A DNA stretch of 64,000 nucleotides from Lederbergia wuyishanensis (GCF_022900255.1 NZ_JALIRM010000002.1:124001-188000); one strand, 5' to 3'; positions 1 to 9,049 are shown, numbered from the stretch's first letter. Program-made: numbers and translations. Notes: generated by a model not told the origin, from the letters alone.

Positions 1-8
1 TTAGACAT
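1..8 (-). CDS. 5' end of the next ars gene, probably arsC (partial)
   Basis: An ATG on the minus strand (positions 8-6) is followed by TCT and runs off the window. It is preceded by AGGAG (complement of 18-22) at good spacing, 25 bases after the arsB stop. In arsR-arsB-arsC operons the reductase follows arsB, so arsC is the inferred identity. Only two codons are visible. Confidence 0.4.
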
Positions 9-32
9 GTTGAGATTCTCCTATTAAGTAAT

Positions 33-1331
33 TTATGAAATGATAAGTAGCCAAATATATAGACCCACCAATGTAATGAACAAGGTTGGAATGGTTAAAA
101 CAATTCCCGTCTTGAAATACGTTCCCCAGGAGATTTTAACTCCTTTAAGAGACAATACATGCAGCCAAAGTAAAGTTGCAAGGGAACCAATCGGCGTAAT
201 CTTTGGCCCTAGATCAGAACCTATGACATTAGCATAAATTAGTCCTTCTCGAATAACGCCACTTGTATCCGTATCTGCAATAGCAAGCGCGTCAATCATA
301 ACAGTTGGCATATTGTTCATTACAGAAGAAAGGATTGCAGCGATGAATCCCATACCGATTGTTGCTGAAAATAGTCCCTGGTCTGCCGTCTGCTGGATTA
401 AATCAGCTAAAACATTTGTAAGCCCTACGTTTCTTAGACCGTAAACTACTACGTACATTCCGATAGAAAAGAAAACGATTGCCCACGGTGCGCCTTTGAT
501 AACAGTACGCGTATAAACAGCTGAGCTTCTTTTTGCCATGAACAAGAAAAATATAGCGACTATCCCAGCTATGAAAGAAACAGGCACCCCAATAAATTCA
601 CTTGCAAAATAGCCTATCAATAATATTCCTAAAACAACCCATGATAGTGTAAACATTTTATTGTCACGAATCGCTTCAACTGGGGCTTTCAAATGCGATA
701 AATTATAATTCTTTGGAATACTTTTTCCGAAATATAGATATAAGACAATAATACTAGCAGCCAAAGAAAAGAAATTCGGAATCATCATTCTTGAGGCAAA
801 CTCTACGAAACCTACTCCAAAAAAGTCAGCAGATACGATATTAACTAAGTTACTTACAACTAATGGCAGTGATGTTGTATCCGCAATAAATCCACTCGCA
901 ATGATAAAAGGAAAAACCATTTTTTCATTAAAATTAAGGTTTCTCACCATGGCAAGAACAATCGGTGTTAAGATCAGTGCTGCCCCATCATTCGCGAAAA
1001 ATGCAGCGACTATCGCTCCCAGAATGGAAACATAGACGAACATTTTTACTCCATTACCCTTTGCCGCTCTTGCCATATGTAAGGCTGCCCATTCAAAAAA
1101 TCCAATCTCATCTAAGATGAGAGAAATAATAATGATTGCTATGAAAGTCAAAGTGGCATTCCAAACGATCGATGTTACATCTATGACATCTTTAAAATCT
1201 ACAACACCTACGATAAGAGCTAAAATTGCTCCACCACATGCAGACCATCCAATTGATAGTCCTTTTGGCTGCCATATAACAAGTGTAAGTGTGAGCAAAA
1301 AGATTACTGATGCCAAAACAATTGATGTCAT
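33..1331 (-). CDS. arsB: Arsenite efflux pump ArsB
   Basis: A 432-residue integral membrane protein of the ArsB/NhaD ion-transporter superfamily, with about 11-12 hydrophobic segments. It exports trivalent arsenite and antimonite across the cytoplasmic membrane. The conserved FFANDGAAL stretch near residue 113 and the SVMNNMPTV stretch near residue 337 match ArsB re-entrant regions, and the length is typical. The start has GGAGG upstream. It lies 16 bases after arsR in the same orientation, and a further start at the window edge suggests arsR-arsB-arsC. Arsenite-inducible expression through the adjacent ArsR is expected. Confidence 0.93.
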   Translation of the reverse strand: MTSIVLASVIFLLTLTLVIWQPKGLSIGWSACGGAILALIVGVVDFKDVIDVTSIVWNATLTFIAIIIISLILDEIGFFEWAALHMARAAKGNGVKMFVYVSILGAIVAAFFANDGAALILTPIVLAMVRNLNFNEKMVFPFIIASGFIADTTSLPLVVSNLVNIVSADFFGVGFVEFASRMMIPNFFSLAASIIVLYLYFGKSIPKNYNLSHLKAPVEAIRDNKMFTLSWVVLGILLIGYFASEFIGVPVSFIAGIVAIFFLFMAKRSSAVYTRTVIKGAPWAIVFFSIGMYVVVYGLRNVGLTNVLADLIQQTADQGLFSATIGMGFIAAILSSVMNNMPTVMIDALAIADTDTSGVIREGLIYANVIGSDLGPKITPIGSLATLLWLHVLSLKGVKISWGTYFKTGIVLTIPTLFITLVGLYIWLLIIS

Positions 1332-1347
1332 TTTTTATATCCTCCAT

Positions 1348-1692
1348 CTAGTCACACGAAATACGTAAACCCTGTTCTTCTAGTTCTTTTAGTTTATAAT
1401 CTTGGCTTGGTAGATGGGCCAGCAGGTCTTGTACGATTGGATAATACTCACTGTCCTTATTTAAGGAATAAATAATCCATTGTCCTTTCCTGGTTTCACT
1501 TACCATACCCGAATCTTTTAATTTTCGAATATGCTGGCTTATTGCAGGCTGACTCATTTTAAAAATCGCCACAAACTCACACACACAACAATCATTTGTA
1601 TATAACATTGCCACCATAGTTAATCGTGTTTTGTCGCCTAATAATTTTAAAATGGCTGCTGCTTTATCAATTTCGACTATGGATGTTTTCAT
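1348..1692 (-). CDS. arsR: ArsR-family arsenic-responsive repressor
   Basis: A 114-residue winged-helix protein of the ArsR/SmtB family. The N-terminal ILKLLGDKTRL precedes the metal-site helix with C35, C36 and C38 (D-C-C-V-C-E), the classical arsenite-sensing cluster. The recognition helix is MSQPAISQHIRKL. GGAGGTG precedes the ATG. It is the first gene of the ars operon, upstream of arsB, and would release its operator when As(III) or Sb(III) binds the cysteines. An AT-rich dyad (1744-1759) lies in its promoter region. Confidence 0.93.
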   Translation of the reverse strand: MKTSIVEIDKAAAILKLLGDKTRLTMVAMLYTNDCCVCEFVAIFKMSQPAISQHIRKLKDSGMVSETRKGQWIIYSLNKDSEYYPIVQDLLAHLPSQDYKLKELEEQGLRISCD

Positions 1693-1743
1693 CCTGCGTT
1701 CACCTCCGCCTCAACGAACATTAATATATAATAATATCCTTAT

Positions 1744-1759
1744 ATAAGTAAATACTTTT
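1744..1759. promoter_or_regulatory. Candidate ArsR operator
   Basis: A short dyad AAGTA-AA-TACTT (1746-1757), extendable to ATAAGTA/TACTTTTA, lies 50-65 bases upstream of arsR in very AT-rich sequence. The position fits an autoregulatory operator. This is inferred from position and symmetry only. Confidence 0.45.
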
Positions 1760-1868
1760 ATCCTTATTTACAAAATCTTTATATATAGGATACTCATTTT
1801 AGAATTTCTAATTAATTAATGATGATAAATGACAATACGGTTATATAATTTTAACCTCAACCACGGAA

Positions 1869-1896
1869 AACCCCATGCTAACATCAGCATGGGGTT
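1869..1896 (-). terminator. Terminator of the uridine-kinase-like gene
   Basis: A perfect 11-bp stem (AACCCCATGCT / AGCATGGGGTT) with a 6-nt loop, followed on the minus strand by TTTT. It lies 110 bases beyond the stop of the P-loop kinase gene and upstream of arsR, so it insulates the ars promoter. Confidence 0.8.
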
Positions 1897-2006
1897 AAAA
1901 TAAAATGGTTATTTTTGATATGGATTACTTTACTGCACTTAAAAATATAGTCGTTTAGATATAAAAGTTATTCTGTAATGGCGCCCGTTAACTGAATATT
2001 GTCATG

Positions 2007-2621
2007 TCATTCATTCACAACCACCAAATCAAATGAATCTGGAGAACGTAGAACAGAAAAATAATAGTCCTCTACTGGGTCCCATCGCAAATGCCATTCT
2101 CTATCTTCAGTTCCCTCCCTAAGATTATGCCTATTACGCCGAATATCAGGAGCTACATCTACTAAAATAGTAAGATTAGTCAAATCGGATAACCAATGTG
2201 AACTGTATATTCCATCTAAAATGATTACCTTTGAAGGTTCCAATACAACCACGTCAGATGATAAACCATTCATAGTTGAAAATGAAAAAGGATGATATTC
2301 TGCTTTTTCGCCCCCAAGTAAAGGTAGCAATGCTTCAGCACGTACCCTTTCCCAGTCAATACATAGACGACACTTCTTTTCAACTGAGTAAATATCCCAT
2401 TCATAATCAGGTATTTCTACTGCGAAGAAATCATCGCAGTGAATAATTGTTGCTTCTACAGATGAAGCTACTTCAGATGCTAACGTCGATTTTCCTGAAC
2501 CACTCCCACCATCGAAAGACACCACCAAAGGACTTTTACGATTTTTTAAGCCTTGGTTAATTGTAAGTACGATAGATTGAGCAGATTCCTTTAAGTTGTA
2601 AAATGAACGATTGTTTTTCAA
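2007..2621 (-). CDS. Uridine-kinase-like P-loop kinase
   Basis: About 204 residues with a Walker A motif GGSGSGKST near residue 38 and downstream DDFF and DGIYSS motifs typical of the uridine kinase / phosphoribulokinase-like P-loop kinases. Such proteins transfer phosphate from ATP to a small nucleoside-like substrate in the cytosol; the substrate cannot be told here. I chose the TTG start at 2621 because GGAGGGG sits 6-7 bases before it. An in-frame ATG 27 bases upstream has no ribosome site and would place the SD inside the gene. Apparently monocistronic, ending at the 1869-1896 terminator. Confidence 0.8.
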   Translation of the reverse strand: MKNNRSFYNLKESAQSIVLTINQGLKNRKSPLVVSFDGGSGSGKSTLASEVASSVEATIIHCDDFFAVEIPDYEWDIYSVEKKCRLCIDWERVRAEALLPLLGGEKAEYHPFSFSTMNGLSSDVVVLEPSKVIILDGIYSSHWLSDLTNLTILVDVAPDIRRNRHNLREGTEDREWHLRWDPVEDYYFSVLRSPDSFDLVVVNE

Positions 2622-2648
2622 ATTAGCCCCTCCAAATGAAGGACGCAT

Positions 2649-3084
2649 AAATAAGGTCCACAGGAGATATGATTGTTCCCTTCAAAAGAGAAAGACGCAC
2701 AAAAAGCACCCATCCTCTAGCTAGGATTTTTGAGCCAAAAATGCAGTCCTTGAATGATTATAAATAGTCAAATAAACTCTCTTGAAGAGAGTAAAAAATA
2801 GCTTATTCAATTTCTAATCATTACAAGCTCTTCCACATCTCGAATCTTTATCCCCTTTCAATATCCCCAATCTATTTATTTTAACAAGGGAGGGGTATTT
2901 TTACAAAAAATTAACTTTTTAACTAGCTCGTTCCCCTTGTTCGATTAAAATGCCCGTTTGTTGAAAAGCAGAACGGGAATTTTTAATCACTTTATTGGAA
3001 ATTAAACGACTGTATTTGTAATTAATCTTTATTGTCATTTTACAAAGGTGGCTAGATATTAGGAGTACTTTAATTAGAAATAAG
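2649..3084. other. Intergenic stretch, no gene
   Basis: I see no credible gene in these 436 bases. A weak hairpin ATCCT/AGGAT with a T-run (2712-2731) and the strong terminator at 2943-2988 are the only structures. Confidence 0.6.
2943..2988. terminator. Bidirectional terminator of the MarR/ArsO-like/ArsN1-like operon
   Basis: Nested dyad: inner CCCGTT/AACGGG and outer GATTAAAA/TTTTAATC, giving T-runs on both strands. It lies about 100 bases downstream of the acetyltransferase stop. Confidence 0.7.
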
Positions 3085-3582
3085 TTATAGAACTTTCTCC
3101 ATTGCCATGACATCAACAAATTCCCCGTCTAAAATACCCTGGTTTTCAAAAATGCCCACTTCACGAAAACCCATTTTTTTATATAGTCCTTGCCCTAAAC
3201 GATTAAATGGAAAAGTAAATAAAACCAGCTTATAAAAGTTATTTTCTTTTGCTGTGATTTCGATAGTAGAAAGCAGTTTACCACCTACTCCTTTCCCTCT
3301 TGATTTCCTAGAAATATAAACTGAAATATCTGCCACCCCATCATAAGCACAACGGCTATTATATGGATTTAAAGAAGCCCATCCAATTATTTTATTTCCT
3401 TCTTCTGCAACCACTACACTATATCTGTTCTGATGCTGCTTGAACCATTCTGCCATATATGAAATATCTTTAGCCTCTGTTTCTAACGTGGCTATCCGAT
3501 CTTCTATCCCTTGGTTATAAATTTCCATAATAGATTCTAAGTCTGTCTCTCTGGCTCCACGAACGATTGCTTCTCTTATCAT
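3085..3582 (-). CDS. GNAT acetyltransferase, ArsN1/phosphinothricin-acetyltransferase-like
   Basis: A 165-residue GNAT protein. The N-terminus (IREAIVRGARETDLESIMEI, then YNQGI) and the acetyl-CoA loop SRKSRGKGVGGKLL near residue 92 match the Pat/Bar branch, which includes the ArsN1 enzymes that N-acetylate the arsenic antibiotic arsinothricin. The ATG directly follows the TAA of the preceding CC-protein gene (no gap), and the ribosome site GGAGG lies inside that gene, so the two are translationally coupled. The link to an ars locus supports ArsN1 over herbicide acetylation, but the substrate is inferred. Confidence 0.78.
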   Translation of the reverse strand: MIREAIVRGARETDLESIMEIYNQGIEDRIATLETEAKDISYMAEWFKQHQNRYSVVVAEEGNKIIGWASLNPYNSRCAYDGVADISVYISRKSRGKGVGGKLLSTIEITAKENNFYKLVLFTFPFNRLGQGLYKKMGFREVGIFENQGILDGEFVDVMAMEKVL

Positions 3583-3807
3583 TTAATTTCCTCCACAACA
3601 ATAAGTATAATTGTTCTTTATTTCTTGATATGCCAGGAGAAACTGATTGTACGTTTGCTGACCCATTTCATTTTCCTGAAAACGAAACAGCCGTTCAAAG
3701 GTTTTATCTTTAGCTTCCTCAACTGTACAACCAAAAGCATTCATGATTAATTTCATATAAGAAATGAAATATTCCTTTTTGAGCGATCCACCATGATTAA
3801 TAACCAT
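3583..3807 (-). CDS. Small Cys-Cys C-terminal protein in the arsenic operon
   Basis: A 74-residue protein of no family I recognise. It is mostly helical and charged, with a C-terminal tail TYCCGGN carrying a vicinal cysteine pair plus one internal cysteine (FGCTVEEA). AAGGTGAG precedes the ATG. It sits 63 bases after the flavoprotein gene and is coupled to the acetyltransferase. A terminal CC pair is also found in the flavoprotein and the MarR regulator beside it. This suggests thiol coordination of trivalent arsenicals, but that is inference. Confidence 0.72.
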   Translation of the reverse strand: MVINHGGSLKKEYFISYMKLIMNAFGCTVEEAKDKTFERLFRFQENEMGQQTYNQFLLAYQEIKNNYTYCCGGN

Positions 3808-3870
3808 TTTACACTCACCTTTTAATAAAAATTTTAAGGAAGCACGCGCTCCCCTTTTTTGGAAGGTGTT

Positions 3871-5256
3871 TTAATAATTGCAACAAGCAGATGCAGGTCC
3901 ATCACATGAGCTTTTACTAGTTAAATTGACGCTACAGACACCCGTTTCTGGCAAGTCTAACTCTACTTTCTTAGCGGCATTCAAATCACCACTTAAATAT
4001 GCAGCTACAGACCTAACCTGTTCATATCCTGTTGCCATTAAGAAGGTTGGGGCTCTGCCATAACTTTTGGCACCTACGATATAAAAATCCTTCTCTGGCT
4101 GTCTTATTTCCTTTTCACCGTGAGGACGAACAGTGCCGCAACTATGAATGTTAGGGTCAATCAATGGCGCTAACGCTTTTACACTTTCAGTAGCAGAATC
4201 AATAGAAGTACGAAGTTCACTTATTATTGAAAAATCGGGACGGCTTCCTGTATTTACAATCATTTCATCTATTCCATCCAGTCTAAATTGCTTGTCGTTT
4301 TGGTTGCCTATTAATTCAATACCCTCTTCTGATTTCCGAACTAATTGGATATGAAATGGCGTAATTACTTTAACTTGTCGGCTATCTACCATATGGTGAA
4401 TTCTACTGCCGAGAAGGCCACGAGCTTCAAGCGCATCCTTTTCCTCCCCGCCATATGCATCTTCAACTCTCTGTCTTCTCATAATCCATAATATTTCAGT
4501 TTCAGGGTAGGACTCTTTCAATTTAGCCAAATCTAATAAGGTATTTATAGCTGAATGGCCGCCTCCAACAACAGCTATACGTTTGTTTGCATAACGTTGT
4601 TGTTCCTTCCCTAAAATATCGGGAATTCCATAGTATATTTTTTCTTGGAGGGATTTCTCATCAGCAAGCCAAACCCCACTTGAAATAGCAGGGTTAGGAT
4701 TTCCCCATGTACCTGTAGCGTCTATTACTGCCCTAGCTTCAAATGATCTGTACTCTCCATTATTTTCAGAATGGATAACAAAAGGAACATTTTCTCTATT
4801 TGCAGTTTTCATTTTATCTAAGTCTTTTCTACCAATAGATAAAACTTTCGTATTAAGGTAAACGAAAGGTTGAATTTCTGCCACCTTAGAAAGTGGCTTC
4901 AAGTATTGTTCAACAAGCTCCTGCCCAGTCGGTAAATTTTCTAGTTCTGGCTGAACCCAACCACTGTCATTTAATAAGTTCATAGCAGCTTTATCTATAT
5001 TGTATCGCCATGGCGAGAATAACCGAATATGTCCCCAACTTTTGATGTTGGCCCCTACTTCGATCCCTGCCTCCAATAAAATAAACGATTGCCCACTGCT
5101 TGCTAAGTGTGCAGCTGCTGCTAAACCAACCGGTCCAGCTCCAATAATAACTACAGGCAATTGCTTAGTAATTTCCTTATTCGGTACATTTTTGTTTTCT
5201 AAATCATTTTTTCTTGGGCTACAGCATCCTTGGATATTATCATTCAAAGCAGTCAT
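3871..5256 (-). CDS. FAD/NAD(P)-dependent oxidoreductase, ArsO-like
   Basis: A 461-residue flavoprotein with two Rossmann sites: GAGPVGLAAAAHLA (about residues 38-51, FAD) and GGGHSAINTLLDLA (about residue 228, NADPH). An ATGTWGNP motif is typical of FMO-like and ArsO-like flavin monooxygenases. Cysteines cluster at both ends: GCCSPRK at residues 10-16, and SSCDGPASACCNY at the C-terminus. These look like arsenical-binding tails. GAGGAGAGA precedes the ATG. It is the first gene after marR, behind a 27-bp palindrome overlapping its promoter. The substrate is unknown; a role in organoarsenical redox chemistry is inferred from context. Confidence 0.8.
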   Translation of the reverse strand: MTALNDNIQGCCSPRKNDLENKNVPNKEITKQLPVVIIGAGPVGLAAAAHLASSGQSFILLEAGIEVGANIKSWGHIRLFSPWRYNIDKAAMNLLNDSGWVQPELENLPTGQELVEQYLKPLSKVAEIQPFVYLNTKVLSIGRKDLDKMKTANRENVPFVIHSENNGEYRSFEARAVIDATGTWGNPNPAISSGVWLADEKSLQEKIYYGIPDILGKEQQRYANKRIAVVGGGHSAINTLLDLAKLKESYPETEILWIMRRQRVEDAYGGEEKDALEARGLLGSRIHHMVDSRQVKVITPFHIQLVRKSEEGIELIGNQNDKQFRLDGIDEMIVNTGSRPDFSIISELRTSIDSATESVKALAPLIDPNIHSCGTVRPHGEKEIRQPEKDFYIVGAKSYGRAPTFLMATGYEQVRSVAAYLSGDLNAAKKVELDLPETGVCSVNLTSKSSCDGPASACCNY

Positions 5257-5304
5257 ATTCTCTCCTCATTTCTTTGAAATTAGTTTTTTATCTTTAATAA
5301 ATCA

Positions 5305-5331
5305 TTAATACTTGCAATATGCAAGTATTAA
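5305..5331. promoter_or_regulatory. Perfect palindromic operator of the flavoprotein operon
   Basis: Arms TTAATACTTGCA (5305-5316) and its exact complement (5320-5331) surround a 3-nt spacer. It lies 49 bases upstream of the flavoprotein start, over the likely -35 region. The core ACTTGCA-N3-TGCA is repeated at 5826-5842 upstream of marR, so this is the probable MarR binding site. Confidence 0.8.
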
Positions 5332-5341
5332 TTCCGGGGAA

Positions 5342-5791
5342 TCACCCCTGCAGTGGCTTGCAACATGCATTAGACTTTGCCATAGCATTATTTAATAATT
5401 GAATGGAACGGACAACGGTTTCTTTTTCAAAGTCATTCATATGAGAAAAAACCTCATTTAAAAATGCATTCATTTGTTGATCTACGGTTGTTGCAATATA
5501 CTTACCTTCAGTAGTCAGAGACAGAATACTAATTCTTTTATCACTAGGATCTGGTGTTTTCTTAATTAAGTTCATTTTTACTAGCGATTGAACCTGCCTG
5601 CTAAAAGTAGTAATATCAGTTCCTAATGTTTCTGCTATCTGCTGCATGGATGGTTTATGTTGATTATCAATCTCATACAGGATGTGGCTTTGAATGAGGG
5701 AAAGATCGCATCCACCAACAGTACAGCAGTTTTTATTAAGTAAACCAAATCGGCGTGTCATTATTTGAAACATTCCACGGAGATTTTCCAT
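5342..5791 (-). CDS. Cysteine-rich MarR-family repressor of the arsenical operon
   Basis: About 149 residues with a MarR winged helix: the recognition region SMQQIAETLGTDITTFSRQVQSLV and the wing DPSDKRISILSLT are standard. Unusually it carries NKNCCTVGGCDLS near the N-terminus and NACCKP at the C-terminus, so five or more cysteines could form a metalloid or thiol sensor. The ATG at 5791 has GAGGTGA upstream; the GTG 9 bases earlier overlaps that site. It precedes the flavoprotein gene by 85 bases and has copies of one operator before and after it, consistent with repression of itself and of the operon. Confidence 0.85.
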   Translation of the reverse strand: MENLRGMFQIMTRRFGLLNKNCCTVGGCDLSLIQSHILYEIDNQHKPSMQQIAETLGTDITTFSRQVQSLVKMNLIKKTPDPSDKRISILSLTTEGKYIATTVDQQMNAFLNEVFSHMNDFEKETVVRSIQLLNNAMAKSNACCKPLQG

Positions 5792-5825
5792 TATTTTCAC
5801 CTCATAATCACATTATATTTACTTT

Positions 5826-5842
5826 ACTTGCAAAGTGCAACT
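5826..5842. promoter_or_regulatory. Second MarR operator copy, upstream of marR
   Basis: ACTTGCA-AAG-TGCAACT, one mismatch from symmetry and identical in layout to the core of the palindrome at 5305-5331. It lies 35 bases upstream of the marR start. Confidence 0.7.
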
Positions 5843-6183
5843 AATGTTTTTCATTGCTACCAAGATTAGTAAAAAAAGTTTTTAAGATTTAACTTTTCAT
5901 TTTAATTTTAAAGAGCTCAAGATTTCCTCATTAATCAAATGTTGAACTCCTTTCGTTTATTTACATATCGTATTTTTACGATATGTTTTCTTTTATCATA
6001 ATCTACTCCATTTTTGATCTCAATGAAGTATTTTCTCTGATTATTGAGATCAAAAATTCCTATTAATTCCGTTTCCAACAATCTAAATCCGAACGTCATA
6101 ATAACCGTCTTCAAATAAAAGAGTCTTCTCTCTAATAAGGATCTTATTGGATAATAAAGTTTTCAAACAAATCTGGATATTTA
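5843..6183. other. Intergenic stretch, no gene
   Basis: AT-rich spacer between the divergent marR and phosphotransferase genes. I see no coding signal. A short dyad near 5969-5983 (ATCGTATTTTTACGAT) is present. Confidence 0.5.
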
Positions 6184-6192
6184 TGTTATGAT
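6184..6192 (+). promoter_or_regulatory. Extended -10 promoter of the phosphotransferase gene
   Basis: TGTTATGAT (TGN plus TATGAT), about 98 bases upstream of the start codon. No good -35 is visible, as is usual for extended -10 promoters. Confidence 0.45.
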
Positions 6193-6290
6193 CGTAATTG
6201 AGTGAGTCCCAAAATATTGTCCAAAGTGAGTTAACAAAAATCTAGATTTCAAAATGATGAACTTATTATTTTTGTCGGGAGAATATCTAT

Positions 6291-7232
6291 ATGAATTACA
6301 AAATACTAGAATCATTAAATAAATTATATCCAGTGGATCTTATTAAAGTTGAACCAGTAACCAATGAAGTATATCGATGTATTGCAGAACAAGGTATCTT
6401 TTTCGCTAGAATAACGAACTATAAAACATATGATGAGCAGTTAGAAGAAGTTACTTATACAAACTTTTTATATAATGAAGGATTTGGTGTGTCACCAACA
6501 ATCTTTTCTAAAAACGGTAATTTAGTAGAAAAGATAATGCTAGACAAGGAATTTTTGACTGTTTTATATAAAGGCGCTTCTGGGATACACTTACCGAAAA
6601 ATCAATGGAATGCCAGTGTATTTAATGAATTGGGTCGACAAATTGGTAGATTACATCGTTTATCAAAGAAATTTGAAGAAATAGAGACGATTAAATATAT
6701 CAACGATTGGTATGATAATGAGGAATATGCATTTCTTAAATATATCCCTAAAGAAGAGAGCAGTATTAGAGAAATTGCTAATGAGGTTTTATCTACTATA
6801 AAAAAGTTGCCAAAATGTCATTCAACCTATGGCTTGCTTCACGGTGATTTATGGTTAGAAAACATATTGGTTGATAGCGATTCGAAATTTACTATGATAG
6901 ATTTCCAAGATTGTGAGAAACATTTTTATATTTTTGATTTAGCCGTTCCAATCTATAGTGCATTAGAATATTCGTTTGTTGGGAATGGCAATATCGTTGA
7001 CTATGGGCGTTCTATCACAAAAGCAATAATCGACGGGTATCAGGAGGAAAATGAATTATCTCCAGATATGTTAGATAAGCTTCCTCTGTTTATTAAATTA
7101 AAGGAAATATTCGAATATAACTTAATGCATATGTACTGGAATAAAGAGAAGTTAACTGAAGAACAAATACGAATCATGAACCATTTTAGAATACGAATTG
7201 AACATAATCACTCCATTTTAAAAATTCAATAA
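6291..7232 (+). CDS. Aminoglycoside-phosphotransferase-family kinase
   Basis: A 313-residue APH/ChoK-fold kinase. The catalytic loop LLHGDLWLENILV (HGDxxxxN, near residue 183) and the Mg-binding IDFQD that follows are intact. Members phosphorylate hydroxyls of small molecules (aminoglycosides, homoserine, choline, methylthioribose). The sequence does not tell which; it is most like the broad Bacillus group often annotated as phosphotransferase enzyme family. GGGAGA lies 9 bases before the ATG. It is a single gene followed by an inverted-repeat element. Confidence 0.8.
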   Translation: MNYKILESLNKLYPVDLIKVEPVTNEVYRCIAEQGIFFARITNYKTYDEQLEEVTYTNFLYNEGFGVSPTIFSKNGNLVEKIMLDKEFLTVLYKGASGIHLPKNQWNASVFNELGRQIGRLHRLSKKFEEIETIKYINDWYDNEEYAFLKYIPKEESSIREIANEVLSTIKKLPKCHSTYGLLHGDLWLENILVDSDSKFTMIDFQDCEKHFYIFDLAVPIYSALEYSFVGNGNIVDYGRSITKAIIDGYQEENELSPDMLDKLPLFIKLKEIFEYNLMHMYWNKEKLTEEQIRIMNHFRIRIEHNHSILKIQ

Positions 7233-7237
7233 ACAAA

Positions 7238-7354
7238 ATCAGACGAGTACAAAAACCATTCTTTATTGTGGATATCCCCGGTTTTAGGTAGTGCACCTAA
7301 ACTTTAGGACAGTGAAATCACTATAAGAAAATGGGATTTTTGTGCTCGTCTGAT
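7238..7354. repeat. 117-bp inverted-repeat element (MITE-like or large terminator)
   Basis: Long, nearly complementary ends (7238-7260 with 7330-7354), starting ATCAGACGAG and ending CTCGTCTGAT, enclose about 69 bases. The interior holds a second dyad TTTAGGT-AGTGC-ACCTAAA and text resembling an IS end (TAGTGCACC, TTTAGGACAGT). It begins 6 bases after the phosphotransferase stop, so it may also terminate transcription. Confidence 0.6.
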
Positions 7355-7638
7355 CTTTATAATGTCCTAATTTAATAAATCTTTCGTTTTTATCATCATT
7401 TATTCTTTAATTTTCTAGATTTTAAAAAGGTTTCCCCTAGCATTTAAGAGGAATATTGCGATAGACGGAGCATATGGTGGGTCAGCTAGGTAATGCTAAG
7501 ACTCATTCTACAACTTACAGAAAATTGGAATTTGAGTAACTTATAATATTTTGATAACATTAAAACGTTGCATTTTTTGTGAAGAGGCTGTTTAAGTCCA
7601 CTATGTGAAGACATACACAAAAAAGGAGATGATTCATA

Positions 7639-9042
7639 TTGGATTTGACTACAACTAAAGATTACAAAGAAGGCAACCAAAAGTTAGGGGATGACTATTC
7701 ACTAGATCGTGTTCCCCGCCACAAGAGAAACATGGGGTGGATGAGTATTACCAATATTACATTTGGAATTGCCACTGCCATCTTCTATTTTCAAATGGGT
7801 AGTGTAATGGCGCTTAAATTTGGCGCAGTTAATGCTATCATTTCCGCGGTCTATGCCATTATTGTTGCAGGAATTCTCGGAACGTTCATTGCCCACTTAT
7901 CCGCAAAATCGGGGATGAATGTTAACCTCCTATCAAGAGGCGGAGGATTTGGATATATTGGAGCATCCTTAACCTCATTTATTTACGCAACAAACTTTAT
8001 TATGTATTGTGCATTGGAAGGACTAATATTAGTTACAGCTGTACACGAATTCTTCCCCTCAATCCCCAAATGGGCACTCATTCTTTTCTTCGGAACTATC
8101 GTTATTCCATTAAATTGGTTTGGAATAAAACAACTCGATAAATTACAAAAATGGTCCTTGCCTTTATTTTTTCTATTCTTACTGGCAGCTATCATCCTGG
8201 CCGCGATGAAGCCATCAAGCTTCGATGGGGTATTTTGGACTTATATGCCTGAAGGTGTCCACGTAGGAGGAACCGCCCTTTTACTTTGTATTGGAATGCA
8301 ACACGGAATTATGGGACTTACTCCCCTTCTCGCATCTGATTATTCGCGTTTTTTAAAACCGAAAGATCATAAAATCGGCATCTTTGCGATTGGATTTATT
8401 CCACAAATTTTTTGCTTCGGAGTAATGGGAGGTCTTGGAATCTGGTTTGGTGTTCGTCTTGGTGAACCTAATCCTGGAGTCTATATCGTCCTTCTTCTAG
8501 GCATTTGGGGCGCCTTATTTACCGTGCTAACCCAGGTTAGAATTAACGTGACCAATATTTATAGTGGCTCCTTGTCGTTATCGAATTTCTTTGAAAACAT
8601 TTTCAAATTTACTCCTGGCAGACGTTTTTGGGTCATTGTTACAGGGGTATCCGCGATTGTTTTAATGCTCATGAATATTGTCGATTACCTTGAAGCCGTC
8701 ATGACGTTCCAAGGAGTTTTCCTATTAGCATGGGCGTCAATCTTAGTTACAGATGCAACGATCGTAAAAAAACTTTTGAAAATTGGTCCTGGATATTATG
8801 AAGCTCGGCAAGATAACTTGCATAAATGGAATCCAGTCGGAGTGTGGTCCCTCGTCATTTCTAGTGTACTAGGCACCATTGCTGCATCAGGCTTTATGGG
8901 GACATTCCTACAAAGTACCGCAGCCTTCTTTGCAGCAGTCCTTGCAGCTATACTAACTGTTATCATCGCCATCTTTACGAAAGGCAGATTCTATATTAAA
9001 AAAGAAGCCAAAGATATCGATAAACAAGAATATATCGCTTAA
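7639..9042 (+). CDS. NCS1-family cytosine/purine (nucleobase) permease
   Basis: 467 residues with about 12 membrane segments. The N-terminal signature SLDRVPRHKRNMGWMSITNITFG is shared by NCS1 nucleobase and allantoin-type transporters (CodB and purine-cytosine permeases), which move the substrate with a cation. The start is TTG with AAAGGAGATGA placed correctly upstream. It ends with a strong terminator and has no catabolic partner beside it, so the substrate (cytosine, purine or hydantoin) is open. Confidence 0.82.
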   Translation: MDLTTTKDYKEGNQKLGDDYSLDRVPRHKRNMGWMSITNITFGIATAIFYFQMGSVMALKFGAVNAIISAVYAIIVAGILGTFIAHLSAKSGMNVNLLSRGGGFGYIGASLTSFIYATNFIMYCALEGLILVTAVHEFFPSIPKWALILFFGTIVIPLNWFGIKQLDKLQKWSLPLFFLFLLAAIILAAMKPSSFDGVFWTYMPEGVHVGGTALLLCIGMQHGIMGLTPLLASDYSRFLKPKDHKIGIFAIGFIPQIFCFGVMGGLGIWFGVRLGEPNPGVYIVLLLGIWGALFTVLTQVRINVTNIYSGSLSLSNFFENIFKFTPGRRFWVIVTGVSAIVLMLMNIVDYLEAVMTFQGVFLLAWASILVTDATIVKKLLKIGPGYYEARQDNLHKWNPVGVWSLVISSVLGTIAASGFMGTFLQSTAAFFAAVLAAILTVIIAIFTKGRFYIKKEAKDIDKQEYIA

Positions 9043-9049
9043 CAAATTG

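Noticed and set aside
7486-7896. Minus-strand frames overlapping the start of the NCS1 permease
   Set aside because: Shadows of the permease; no start signals.
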